Below are positions 27,916 through 38,000 of a DNA stretch of 64,000 nt, piece by piece. Origin of the DNA: Pseudomonas uvaldensis (GTDB lineage: Bacteria > Pseudomonadota > Gammaproteobacteria > Pseudomonadales > Pseudomonadaceae); contig NZ_JAIWKS010000003.1 of NCBI RefSeq assembly GCF_021271205.1, forward strand, positions 1 to 64,000. Direction: 5' to 3'. Numbering within the stretch: position 1 is the first letter of the stretch; each line of letters begins with the position of its first letter. The notes under the pieces are model-generated. The model ran no database searches. It was not told where the DNA came from and saw only the letters and a program-made list of their open reading frames with translations. Both the position numbers and the translations under genes were made by a program.

Positions 27916-29835
27916 TCAAACCCGGAAATGACTCACCATCATCTGCAACTGATTCCCCAACCGGGCCAGTTCAACACTGGAGGCGGCGGTTTCCTCGCTG
28001 GCGGCGGCGGTCTGTTCGGAGACGTCGCGCACGTTGATGATGCTGCGGCTGATTTCCTCGGCCACGGCGCTTTGCTGTTCGGCGGCTGCGGCGATCTGCT
28101 GGTTCATGGACTGGATGTTCGACACCGTGCGGGTGATGTTCTCCAGCGATGCGCCAGCCTTGCGGGTCAAGGCCACGCTGCTGTCGGTGAGGCTGCGGCT
28201 GTTGTTCATCACGGCGGCCACTTGCTGGGTGCCGTTTTGCAGGCCGGCCACCAGGCCTTCGATTTCCTCGGTGGATTTCTGCGTGCGCTGGGCCAGGCCA
28301 CGGACCTCATCGGCAACGACCGCAAAGCCCCGACCGGCTTCACCGGCGCGTGCCGCTTCGATCGCAGCGTTGAGGGCCAGCAGGTTGGTCTGTTCGGCCA
28401 CCGACTTGATCACATCCATGACGCTGCCGATCTTGTCGCTTTCCTGTTGCAGCATGGTCATGGCGTCGGTGGAACGTACCACTTCGCTGGCCAGGCGTTC
28501 GATCTGGGCGATGGCCTCGTTGACCACCTGATCGCCGGCACGCGCTTCGCCGTCGGCGGCAGCGGCTGCCTGGGAAGCTTCTTCGGCGTTGCGCGCCACT
28601 TCCTGCACCGTTGCAGTCATTTCGTGCATCGCGGTCGCCACCTGATCGGTCTCGACTTTCTGGCTGTTGACCCCGGCGCTGGTCTGCTCGGTAACGGCGG
28701 ACAGCTCTTCGGCAGCGCTGGCGATTTGGGTCACGCCATCGCGGATACCGCCGATGAGGTCGCGCAATGTCACGCCCATGCGGGCGATGCCTTGTTGCAG
28801 CACGCCCAGCTCATCGCGACGGGTCACGATGATGTTGTGCGACAGGTCGCCATTGGCGATGCGCTCGACCACGGTCAGGGTTTCGCTCAGCGGGCGGGTA
28901 ATCTGCCGAGTGATGATCACGGCGGCAATGATGCCTACCAGCAAGGCGAGCAACGTGCTGAACAGCTGCAGGGTGCGGGCCTGGGCGCTTTCGGCGTCGC
29001 GGCGGTCGAGTTGGATCTGGTACAGCTGCTCGCTCAGGCTGACGATGGTCGTGCCCTGGTCAGTCATTTCCTTGCGCGCTTGCACCACATCGGCCGTGGC
29101 CAGCTTGAAGGCTTGCAAGGCGCTGCGATATTGGGTCAGGGCGTTTTCCAACTGACGCAATTCATCCGAGTGGGTGCTGGTGAAATGCTCGTTCAGCGGC
29201 TTGAGCGAAGCGATGGCGGCGTCCAGTTGGGCGACGGCCTTGCGTTCGGTGTCGGCGTTGCTGTTGGCGGTGTAGCCGCGCACTTCGTAGCGGGCCAGCA
29301 TGAATTCCTGCTTGGCCTGGGTGATGGCCTGGAACTGTTCGAAGCGCTGGTCGCTCAGCGGCATTTGTTTCACGTCGCTGTAGATCGTCTCGATCAGTTT
29401 GTAGGCGATCTCGGCGTTCGCTGCCATGGCATCGCGAGCCGTATTGCCGGTGCGGTAGGCACCGCGCATCTTGTTCAGGGAAACCTGATAGGCACTGATG
29501 ACCGCGTTCTGCTCTTTGAGCAGCCTGACGTTTTCCGGGCTCTTGAAGCTGCTGAGCAGGGCGTTCTGTTGCGCCACGAAAGCGTCCAGGGTGGTCTGTA
29601 CGTTCTGTGCGGCGGTCTCGTCGCCGTTGGTCAGCATGTATTGCAGGCGTGTGACGCGAAGTTTGGTCAGGCCTGCGTTGAGCTGGGTAATGTCGCTCAT
29701 CCAGTTGCTGCGTTGGATCAACCCACCCAGGCTGGTCCAACTGGTCAGGGCCAGGACGCAGGTCAGGATCAGCACAAGGCCGAAGCCCAGGCCCAGTTTC
29801 ATGTTGACGCTAATGTTGCCAAACCAGCTATTCAT
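27916..29835 (-). CDS. Methyl-accepting chemotaxis protein
   Basis: Transmembrane chemoreceptor of 639 residues. First helix near residues 12-30, a four-helix-bundle ligand-binding domain to about 280, second helix near 290-310, a HAMP domain ([21 protein letters not shown]), then the cytoplasmic signalling domain. The conserved hairpin tip is intact ([20 protein letters not shown], then RGLAQRT). AGGAGG lies before the ATG at 29835; a TTG one codon earlier is less likely. Signals to CheA/CheW. The ligand is unknown. Confidence 0.93.
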   Translation of the reverse strand: MNSWFGNISVNMKLGLGFGLVLILTCVLALTSWTSLGGLIQRSNWMSDITQLNAGLTKLRVTRLQYMLTNGDETAAQNVQTTLDAFVAQQNALLSSFKSPENVRLLKEQNAVISAYQVSLNKMRGAYRTGNTARDAMAANAEIAYKLIETIYSDVKQMPLSDQRFEQFQAITQAKQEFMLARYEVRGYTANSNADTERKAVAQLDAAIASLKPLNEHFTSTHSDELRQLENALTQYRSALQAFKLATADVVQARKEMTDQGTTIVSLSEQLYQIQLDRRDAESAQARTLQLFSTLLALLVGIIAAVIITRQITRPLSETLTVVERIANGDLSHNIIVTRRDELGVLQQGIARMGVTLRDLIGGIRDGVTQIASAAEELSAVTEQTSAGVNSQKVETDQVATAMHEMTATVQEVARNAEEASQAAAAADGEARAGDQVVNEAIAQIERLASEVVRSTDAMTMLQQESDKIGSVMDVIKSVAEQTNLLALNAAIEAARAGEAGRGFAVVADEVRGLAQRTQKSTEEIEGLVAGLQNGTQQVAAVMNNSRSLTDSSVALTRKAGASLENITRTVSNIQSMNQQIAAAAEQQSAVAEEISRSIINVRDVSEQTAAASEETAASSVELARLGNQLQMMVSHFRV

Positions 29836-30026
29836 CAAATTCCTCCAGGAACGTTGTGCTGCTTGATCGTCGGTTGGCTGGAAGATTGTTGTTGTTAAGC
29901 CAGCAAAAAAAGTGAACAGGGCTGTATCGGCTGCTGGCCCGGGATCTGAAAAATTTTTTTGGCGTCGGCATTTCGCCGCTCGTCCCGGTGTGACGACGGA
30001 GGCAGGCGAAGAGCGGAAATCCAGAC

Positions 30027-30056
30027 AAAAAAAAGCCCGCGGGAGAGCGGGCTAAA
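30027..30056 (-). terminator. Intrinsic terminator reading leftward
   Basis: GCCCGC pairs with GCGGGC around a GGGAGA loop. On the minus strand the stem runs directly into a long T tract (the A8 run on the + strand). It lies upstream of the chemoreceptor gene and about 70 bases after the stop of the short minus-strand ORF at 30124-30216, so it ends that small transcript. Confidence 0.75.
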
Positions 30057-30123
30057 ACCTTAGTTTCTTGAATGAGCGAGAGGACTTTACCGAATCACGC
30101 GCAGGCGTGGGGTGAAGAATAGT

Positions 30124-30216
30124 TCATGAGCCGGCGCATCCTGCCGCAGCCCTCTGGTTCAGGCCTTCTCGGTTGTTTTCGATGCGTCTTGTGAGATGTG
30201 TCTTCTTTTTTCGCAT
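30124..30216 (-). CDS. Candidate 30-residue small protein
   Basis: Short open frame translating to MRKKKTHLTRRIENNREGLN and then QRAAAGCAGS. A very good ribosome-binding site (AGAGGAG, three bases before the ATG) and a strong intrinsic terminator downstream make a self-contained transcript of roughly 190-260 bases. The product is very basic at the N-terminus and has no membrane segment. I do not recognise the family. The same transcript could act as a regulatory RNA. It diverges from the TpsB gene, whose start is about 90 bases away. Confidence 0.5.
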   Translation of the reverse strand: MRKKKTHLTRRIENNREGLNQRAAAGCAGS

Positions 30217-30304
30217 GTACTCCTCTCTTCTTTGAACCGAAAGCGATTAGCACGGTCTGGTATGCGCGCCAGATTGCTATCACTTCTGTTTCGAGGGATC
30301 GAAC

Positions 30305-32014
30305 ATGTCCGTATTCGCCTTAAGGACGAGGCTCGTCTTTGCGTCGCTGTGTTTTCTAGCGATGCACACTGCCGTCGCCGCCACACTGTCCCCCGGTGAC
30401 ACGGACCTGATCCGCGAGCGCCAGAATCGTTTGCTCGAAGAACAGCGCCGCCGTCTTGAGGAACTCAAGGACCTGCCCGGCCAAGAGGCGACGCCGACCC
30501 AGCCGACGGCCCCTGTCGATACCCGTTGCTTCCCCATCAAGACCATCGAGCTCAAGGGCGCCGACAGTCTTTCGGCCCGTGAGCGCGAGCAGCTGCTCAA
30601 GCCCTACATCGGCCAATGCCTGGGCGTGCCGCAGCTCAATGAATTGCTCAAAGCCATCACCGACCACTACATCGAAAAGGGCCTGGTCACCAGTCGTGCG
30701 TACCTGCCGCAACAGGACCTGTCGGGCGGCCATCTGCAAGTGCTGGTGGTCGAGGGACGGCTGGAAGGCTTGAAGGGTGCCGAGAACAGCCAGTTGTCGG
30801 ACCGCGAATTGGCGATGGCCTTTCCCGGTAAGACCGGCGACCTGCTCAACCTGCGAGAGATCGAGCAGATGGTCGATCAACTCAATCGCTTGCCATCGAA
30901 CCAGGCGCAAATGGAGCTGACCCCCGGCCAGAAGGTCGGCGGCAGTGAGGTGCGGGTTCAGAACACCCGGCAAAAACCCTGGCGCGTCGGCCTGTCGCGG
31001 CATAACGACGGGCAAAAAGACACTGGCGAGCAGCAATGGGGCGCCTCCTTCGATTGGGACGGCCCCTTGGGCCTGGCCGATCAACTGGCCTTGCGTGGAG
31101 GCCATGATGCACTCAGCGATCATCAGAAAACCTCGCGCAACGCGATGCTCTATTACAACCTGCCTTTTGGCTGGTGGAACGTCAGCTACACCTACATCCA
31201 GAGCGAGTACCGCTCGCTGGGTCAGGCCAACGGCTTCAACTTCAAGCAAAACGGTGACAACCAGAGCCATCAGGTGCGTCTGGAACGGGTGATTCATCGC
31301 GACGCTTTCAGCAAGACCTCCCTCAATACGGGCCTGGCCTACCTGCGCACCAACAACTTCATCGAAGACAGCAAGCTTCGCGAGAGCAGCAATCGCCTCA
31401 GCGAGGCGCAGTTCGGTATCAACCATGGCCGGCGGGTCGGCAATGCCTTCGTCAACCTTGACCTGGGCATGCAGCAAGGCATCGGCGCCTTCGACGCCCA
31501 GGGCGATCATGAACCGCGTCCAGGGGTGCCGGATGCGCGCTATCGCAAATACACCGCGACCCTGAGTTATCTGCAACCGTTCCAGCTGTGGGGAGAGTCC
31601 TTCAGCTTCAGCAGCCTGATGACCGGCCAGCGCAGCGAAGACGCGCTGTTCAGCCCACAACGCATGAGCCTGGGCGGGCAGTCGTCCATCCGAGGCTACA
31701 AGGACCAGACCCTGTCCGGCGACAGCGGCGGCTACTGGCGCAACGACCTGCGCTGGAGCCGGCCGATCACGTTGCAATGGCTGCGCCCGGTGTTCGCCGA
31801 GTACGGCGCCAGTCTGGGTTACGACCAGGGTGTCATCACCGGGACCCGCTACAACGGCGACGAGCATGGGCGGATGTCGAGCAACTCGCTCGAACTGTTC
31901 GCCCGCGGCGAGCACCTGAGCGCCAGCGTGACCTTTGCCCATTCCCTGGAACGCCCGGATGCCCTGACCGAGCGTGAGGCGCCGATCTACTTCCGCGTAG
32001 AAGCCCTTTTCTGA
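30305..32014 (+). CDS. TpsB outer-membrane transporter (CdiB/ShlB/FhaC family)
   Basis: Two-partner-secretion pore that exports the TpsA protein encoded next. 569 residues: signal peptide (cleaved after AVAA, near residue 25), a helix that plugs the pore, a POTRA domain (CFPIKTIELKGADSLSARERE near 76-96, and VTSRAYLPQQDLSGGHLQVLVVEG near 129-152), then a 16-strand beta-barrel. The conserved barrel motif SSIRGYK is near residue 460 and the C-terminus ends in F. GAGGGATCG precedes the ATG. The TpsA gene follows after 37 bases. Confidence 0.92.
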   Translation: MSVFALRTRLVFASLCFLAMHTAVAATLSPGDTDLIRERQNRLLEEQRRRLEELKDLPGQEATPTQPTAPVDTRCFPIKTIELKGADSLSAREREQLLKPYIGQCLGVPQLNELLKAITDHYIEKGLVTSRAYLPQQDLSGGHLQVLVVEGRLEGLKGAENSQLSDRELAMAFPGKTGDLLNLREIEQMVDQLNRLPSNQAQMELTPGQKVGGSEVRVQNTRQKPWRVGLSRHNDGQKDTGEQQWGASFDWDGPLGLADQLALRGGHDALSDHQKTSRNAMLYYNLPFGWWNVSYTYIQSEYRSLGQANGFNFKQNGDNQSHQVRLERVIHRDAFSKTSLNTGLAYLRTNNFIEDSKLRESSNRLSEAQFGINHGRRVGNAFVNLDLGMQQGIGAFDAQGDHEPRPGVPDARYRKYTATLSYLQPFQLWGESFSFSSLMTGQRSEDALFSPQRMSLGGQSSIRGYKDQTLSGDSGGYWRNDLRWSRPITLQWLRPVFAEYGASLGYDQGVITGTRYNGDEHGRMSSNSLELFARGEHLSASVTFAHSLERPDALTEREAPIYFRVEALF

Positions 32015-32051
32015 TTCGCCTCTATAAATTCTGCTGCAACGAGACCTGATC

Positions 32052-35000
32052 ATGGACGACCGCCAACACGCCTTCCTGGCCCGCCAGCCTTCCGCTGGCC
32101 TGCAAAACCGTAACCTGTTCTGGGGCATGCCCAAGCGCGGCCTGGCATTCCTGTTGGCCAACGTCATGTTCTGGCAACCGCTGTGGGCCCAGGCCGATGG
32201 CATCGTGGTCAGCAAGCCGGGTACCAGCGTCGGCCAGGCGGGCAATGGCGTGCCTATCGTCAACATCGCCAAGCCCAACGGCAACGGTCTGTCCCACAAC
32301 CAGTTCAAGGACTACAACGTCGGCACCAACGGCGTGATCCTCAACAACGCCACCAACCCCGCCCAATCCACCCAACTGGGCGGGATCATCCTCGGCAACC
32401 CGAACCTCAAGGGGACGGCCGCCCGGATCATCCTCAACGAAGTCAACGGCGGCAATCCCAGCCAACTGCGCGGCTATACCGAAGTGGCGGGGCAGTCGGC
32501 CCACGTCATCGTCGCCAACCCCTACGGCATTACCTGTAACGGTTGTGGCTTCATCAACACGCCCAAGGCGACCCTCACTACCGGCAAGCCAATCATCGAA
32601 AATGGCCAAGTGGGTCGTTATCAGGTCGATCAGGGTAGCGTCGCCATCGAAGGCGCGGGTCTCAACGCCAACAATATCGACAGCTTCGAGATCATCACTC
32701 GCAGCGCCAAAATCAACGCCGAGATCCAGGCGAAAAACCTGACCATCGTCGCCGGGCGCAACGACGTCAACGCCAACACCCTCAACGCCACCGCCCGCGC
32801 CGACGACGGCAGCGCCAAACCGCAACTGGCTATCGACTCCTCGGCCCTGGGCGGCATGTACGCAGGCGCCATCAAGTTGGTAGGGACCGAGGCCGGGGTT
32901 GGCGTGAAGCTGGACGGCAAGCTGATCGCCAGCGGTGGGGATATTCAGCTCGATGCCAATGGGCATTTGAGCCTGGCGCAGACCACGGCAGCGGGCGCCG
33001 TCGAGATCAACGCCAAGAGCCTGGACGCTCAGGACACCATCTATGCGGGCCGCCATGTCCAGGCAACCACCCAGGGCGACATCAACAACCGACGCGCCAT
33101 TGCCGCGCGTGACAGCGTCACGCTGACGACCGACGGCCAGCTCAACAATCTGGGTGTCATCGAAGCCGGGGTCAATGCGGACAACACCCGCAACCAGATG
33201 GGTGACGTCGTTCTCACGGCGGCCAGCATCGACAACCGTGGGCAAAGCGTGGTCGCCAGTCGTGACTTGAAAGCCACGACCACGCAGACCCTCGACAACC
33301 GCGGCGGCACGCTCTCTGCGGGAAGAACCCTGACCGTCAACGGCAAAAGCATCGACAACCGCGCCGGCACCCTGGTCAGCCAGGGCCAACTGAAAGGGAC
33401 AGCGACCGGAACGCTCGATAACCGTGGCAAAGGCATCATCGCCAGCGACGGCGAACAGACCCTGATCGCCGGGGCGCTAAAGAACAGTGAAGGTGTCATC
33501 AGTGGCAAGAGCACGCTGAAGATCGACGCGAAAAAACTCGATAACAGCCGCGGCAAAATGGCCTCCGACGCCGGGCTGACCCTTGAAGGCAACGAGGTTG
33601 AAAACAGCGGCGGACAGGTCACCAGCCAGGGAGACCTCGTCGCCACGCTGAAAAACTTCAACCAGCAGAACGGCACGTTGATCAGTCAGGGAAAACTCAC
33701 CCTGACCGCCGACAGCATCAGCAACACGAACGACGGTTATATCGCCTCGGTCAAGGCCATGAGCCTGACGGCCAACCAGCAATTGCTCAACACCGGCAAG
33801 GCGATCATCAGCACCGAACAGGGGCTGACGATCCGCGGTGGTAGTGTCGATAACAACAACGGCAGCCTGCTCAGCCAGGGTGACTTGAAGATCGATGTCT
33901 CCGGCGACTTCGTCAACCGGGACGGCAGCGCCATCACCCAGGCCGGGAACGTGGACGTCGAGGCACTCAATCTCGATAACCGTGGCGGCGTGCTGGCCAG
34001 TGTCGAGGGCTGGTTGAAAGCCACGCTCGACAAGGTGTTGGACAATGGCGAATCGCCCAGCGGAGGCGGCGATGCCGGATTGATCCAGGCACAGTCTGTC
34101 GAGCTCAATGCAAAGCAGACGCTGCTCAACAATGGCGGGCAAGTGGCGGCTCTGTCCGGGACCGCTGACGTCACCACCCTCACACTCGAAAACCGCAACG
34201 GTGACCTGCTTGCCAAGCAGGCACTCACGGTACGGGCCCGTGACCTGGACAACAGCGATGGACGAGCGGCGGGAGACACCATTGATTTCGGCCTGACCGG
34301 TGCACTGATCAACCAGCACGGCCTGGTGGAGGGGGCCCATGGCCTGCTGATCGGCGCTACGTCGATTGATAACCAGGGCGGCAAGCTGCGTTCGGTCGGC
34401 CCCCAGGGTTCCGCGACTCTGACGGTTACTCAATTGCTGAACAACCAGCGCGGCACCATCGAGGCCGCCACCCAGGATCTGTCCTTGCAGATGGCGGCAT
34501 TCCAGAACGCTGGCGGCAATGTCCGTCATGTGGGCGCCGGCACTTTGGACGTGGACATCGCCACGTTCAGTAACGTCGGCGGCAGCCTGACGACCTCAGG
34601 CACCCTGACCGTCGACGCGGCGCGTTGGGACAACAGTTCGGATATCCAGGCCGATGTGCTGGACCTTAAGGTCGGTCAGCTCAACCAATCCGACAGCGGT
34701 AGCTTGCTCGCCGTCAAAAGCCTGCTCGCCACGGGCGGCACCTGGAACAACGCGGGCATCATCAGCAGCGACGGTGATTTGGATCTACGACTGAGCGGGG
34801 CCTATGTCGGTACCGGAAACAGTCAGGCCAGTGGCTTCGGTCGGTTTGACCTGAGCGCGGCCAGCGTCGATCTGTCCAGCGGCTCGCGCCTGGCCGGAGG
34901 CGGCGACACCCGCATCACCAGCCTGGGGGCGGTGAACAATGGCGGACGAATCACCGGGGGCGGCAAGTTCTCCCTGGCCGCGACCCGCCTGACCAACACC

Positions 35001-38000
35001 GGCACGCTCGGAGGTGCCGAAGCTGTCGAGTTGAGCGCCAACGAGGCGCGCAACGATCGCGGCTTGATCTTCAGCGGCGCGGACATGGCGCTGCGCTTCA
35101 ACACCTTCACCAACTCCTTTGGCGACGTCTACAGCCTTGGAGCACTGAACGTCGCGGCGCGAGATGGCGTCGCTCGCAGTGAGTTGCTCGAGAACATCTC
35201 CGGCACCCTGGAATCGGCAAAGGACATGTCGCTGCGCAGCAACGTCCTGATCAATCGCAAGGACGTCTTCACCACCACCGATGAGCTGGTGTCGGGCTCC
35301 ATCAGCGTCACGTGTTATGACTGTGGTGGCGATCACCACAACGTCGATTATGTCGCCACTGAAACCTATAAGAGCGTAGTGGTTCAGGATTCGGCCAGCG
35401 CCACGCTGATGAGTGGCGGCAAGCTGACCATTGACGGCTCCTCGGTCTCCAACAACCACAGCGTGATGGCCTCGGGTGCCGACCTGCTGATCAAGGCGGA
35501 TAACTTTGCCAACGTCGGCGCTGCCGCCGGCACCAGCGTCAGGACGCGTACCTGGAACACCGGCAGGGTGACCGACGGAACCGACGAGCGTTTCCGGGCG
35601 AGATACATCTTCCCGTATAACGCCCAAGCCAACCCGAAGGAAGTCCCTGTCGATGCACTCAACAGGTTCCGTCAGGTAGGTGATATCACCACCGTGACAC
35701 CAGGTGCGCCGATGGCGCCGGCGGTCGTTCAATCGGCGGGCAACATCGACATCCAGGCCACCCAGAAACTGGAAAACAGCAGTCTCGTGCAGTTCCAGGC
35801 ACCATCGGCGGGGGCGGCCAGAACAGCGGCGACGGACGTCGCCACCTCCACGCAGCCTGCGGTGGTGGTGCTCAATCCGCAGTTACCGCCGGACCTCGCG
35901 CAGCAACAGGTCAACCCGACCAGCATGCCTGGGTTCTCCCTGCCGACGGGCGATAACGGCCTGTTCCGTGTCGTTGATAGCGGCGCTGCGGCGCAAAACG
36001 GCCATGACCAGAGCCGTGCGACCGTCCAGGGATCGGATGCGAGCCGGGACATCGTCGGTCCCAAATACTTGATCGAAACCAATCCTGCGCTCACCGACCT
36101 CAAGCGGTTCATGAGTTCGGATTACCTGCTGCGCAACCTGGGTTATGACCCCGACACCAGCTGGAAACGCCTGGGCGATGGCCTGTACGAGCAACGCCTG
36201 ATTCAACAAGCGGTGCTTGCCCGCACCGGCCAGCGCTTCATCGCCGGGCAGACCAGCGACGAAGGCATGTTCAAGTACCTGATGAACAATGCCATCGCCA
36301 GCAAGGATCAGTTGAACCTGGCCGTTGGCGTGACCCTCACCTCACAACAAGTCGCCGCACTGACCCATGACATCGTCTGGATGGAAGACCAGGTGGTCAG
36401 GGGTGAGCACGTGCTGGTGCCGGTGCTTTACCTGGCCCAGGCCAATAACCGGCTGACGGCGGACGGCGCGCTGATCCAGGGCAAGAACCTCACGCTGATC
36501 GCAGGCACCGACCTGAAGAACCTCGGCACGCTGCGGGCCAGTGAAAACCTCTCGGCAGCGGCCGGGAACAACCTGGTCAACACGCGCCTGGCCGAAGCCG
36601 GCGAGCGCCTCAAGCTGGTCGCCGGCAAAGACCTCGTCAACATCCAGGGCGGCATTCTCAAGGGCAAGGACGTCGAGCTGTCGACGTTGAGCGGGGATAT
36701 TCGCAACGACCGCACCATCACCACTGTTGAGAACAGCGGCACGGGCTTCAGTTCGAAAACCTCGGTCGTCGACAATGCCGCGCGCATCGAGGCCGGCAAC
36801 AACCTCACCGTGCGGGCAGCGGGGGATTTGCTCAACGTGGGCGGCGCGATGACGGCGGGCAACGACATCGAACTGAGCGCCGGAAAAGACATCGTCATCT
36901 CCGCGGCTCGCGAAGAAAGCGGTTCGATGCGCAAGGACAGGCGCCACTTCTGGGAACAGCGCCAGACCGTCCAGCATGCCAGCGAAATCAAGGCCGGCGG
37001 CGACCTGAATGCCGAAGCGGGCAACAACTTGACCGTCGTCGCCAGCCATCTGGAAGCCAAGGGCGATATCAACCTCATCGGTAACGACGTATCCCTGATC
37101 GCCGCCGCGAACGAGACCTCCAGCGAATACCGTTACAAGCGCAGTGGCAAGAAGATCAACAAGGAAGAAGACCATGTCCAGCAGCAGGCGACCACCCTCA
37201 ATGCGGGTGGGGATGTAGCGATTGCTGCGCGCAACAACCTGTCGGTGGTGGCGAGCAGGATTACGGCGGGTGGCGAGGCGTACCTGGTTGCGGCCAAGCA
37301 GATAAGTCTGCTGGCTGAGCAGAACCGGGATTATTCGCTGTATGACATGAAGAAGAAGGGGAGCTGGGGCAGTAACGCCGCAAGGCGGGATGAGGTGACG
37401 CAGATCACTCATATCGGCAGCGAGATCAAGGCCGGGAGCAACCTGAAATTGATCAGCGGTGGGGATCAGACCTACCAAGTGGCGAAGCTGCAAAGTGGCA
37501 ATGATCTGACCCTCGACAGTGGTGGGCGGATCATCTTCGAGGGGGTCAAGGACTACCACGACGAAAGCCACACCAAGAGCAAAGGTGACCTGGCCTGGTA
37601 CAAGATGAAAGGCGAGGGACGCACCGACGAAACCTTGCGCCAGAGTGAGCTCGTCGCCCAAGGGCAGTTGGTCATCAAGGCCGTTGACGGCCTGCGTATC
37701 GACGTCAAGCAAGTCGATAAACAGAGTGTCAGCCAGACCATCGACGCGATGGTGAAGGCTGAACCGGGCCTGGCCTGGATGAAACAGGCCGAGGCGCGGG
37801 GCGACATTGACTGGCGCCAGGTGAAGGAAATCCACGACAGCTTCAAATACCAGAACTCGGGCTTGGGCGCGGGCGCCAAGATTGCCATTGCGATCCTGAT
37901 GTCGTTCATCATGGGGCCTGCCGGCTTCGGGCTTTCGGGCGGCAACCTGGCTGTCGCGGCCAGCCTGAGCACCACGGCAGTCACCAGCACCATCGATAAC

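Noticed and set aside
30095..30283. Minus-strand frame of 62 codons overlapping the short ORF
   Set aside because: No ribosome-binding site; the 30-codon frame in another phase has a near-ideal one and ends before the terminator.
33000..35000. Repeating pattern that could suggest a CRISPR array
   Set aside because: The repeats are degenerate, in frame and code for hemagglutinin-type repeat units; there are no identical repeats with regular spacers anywhere in the window.
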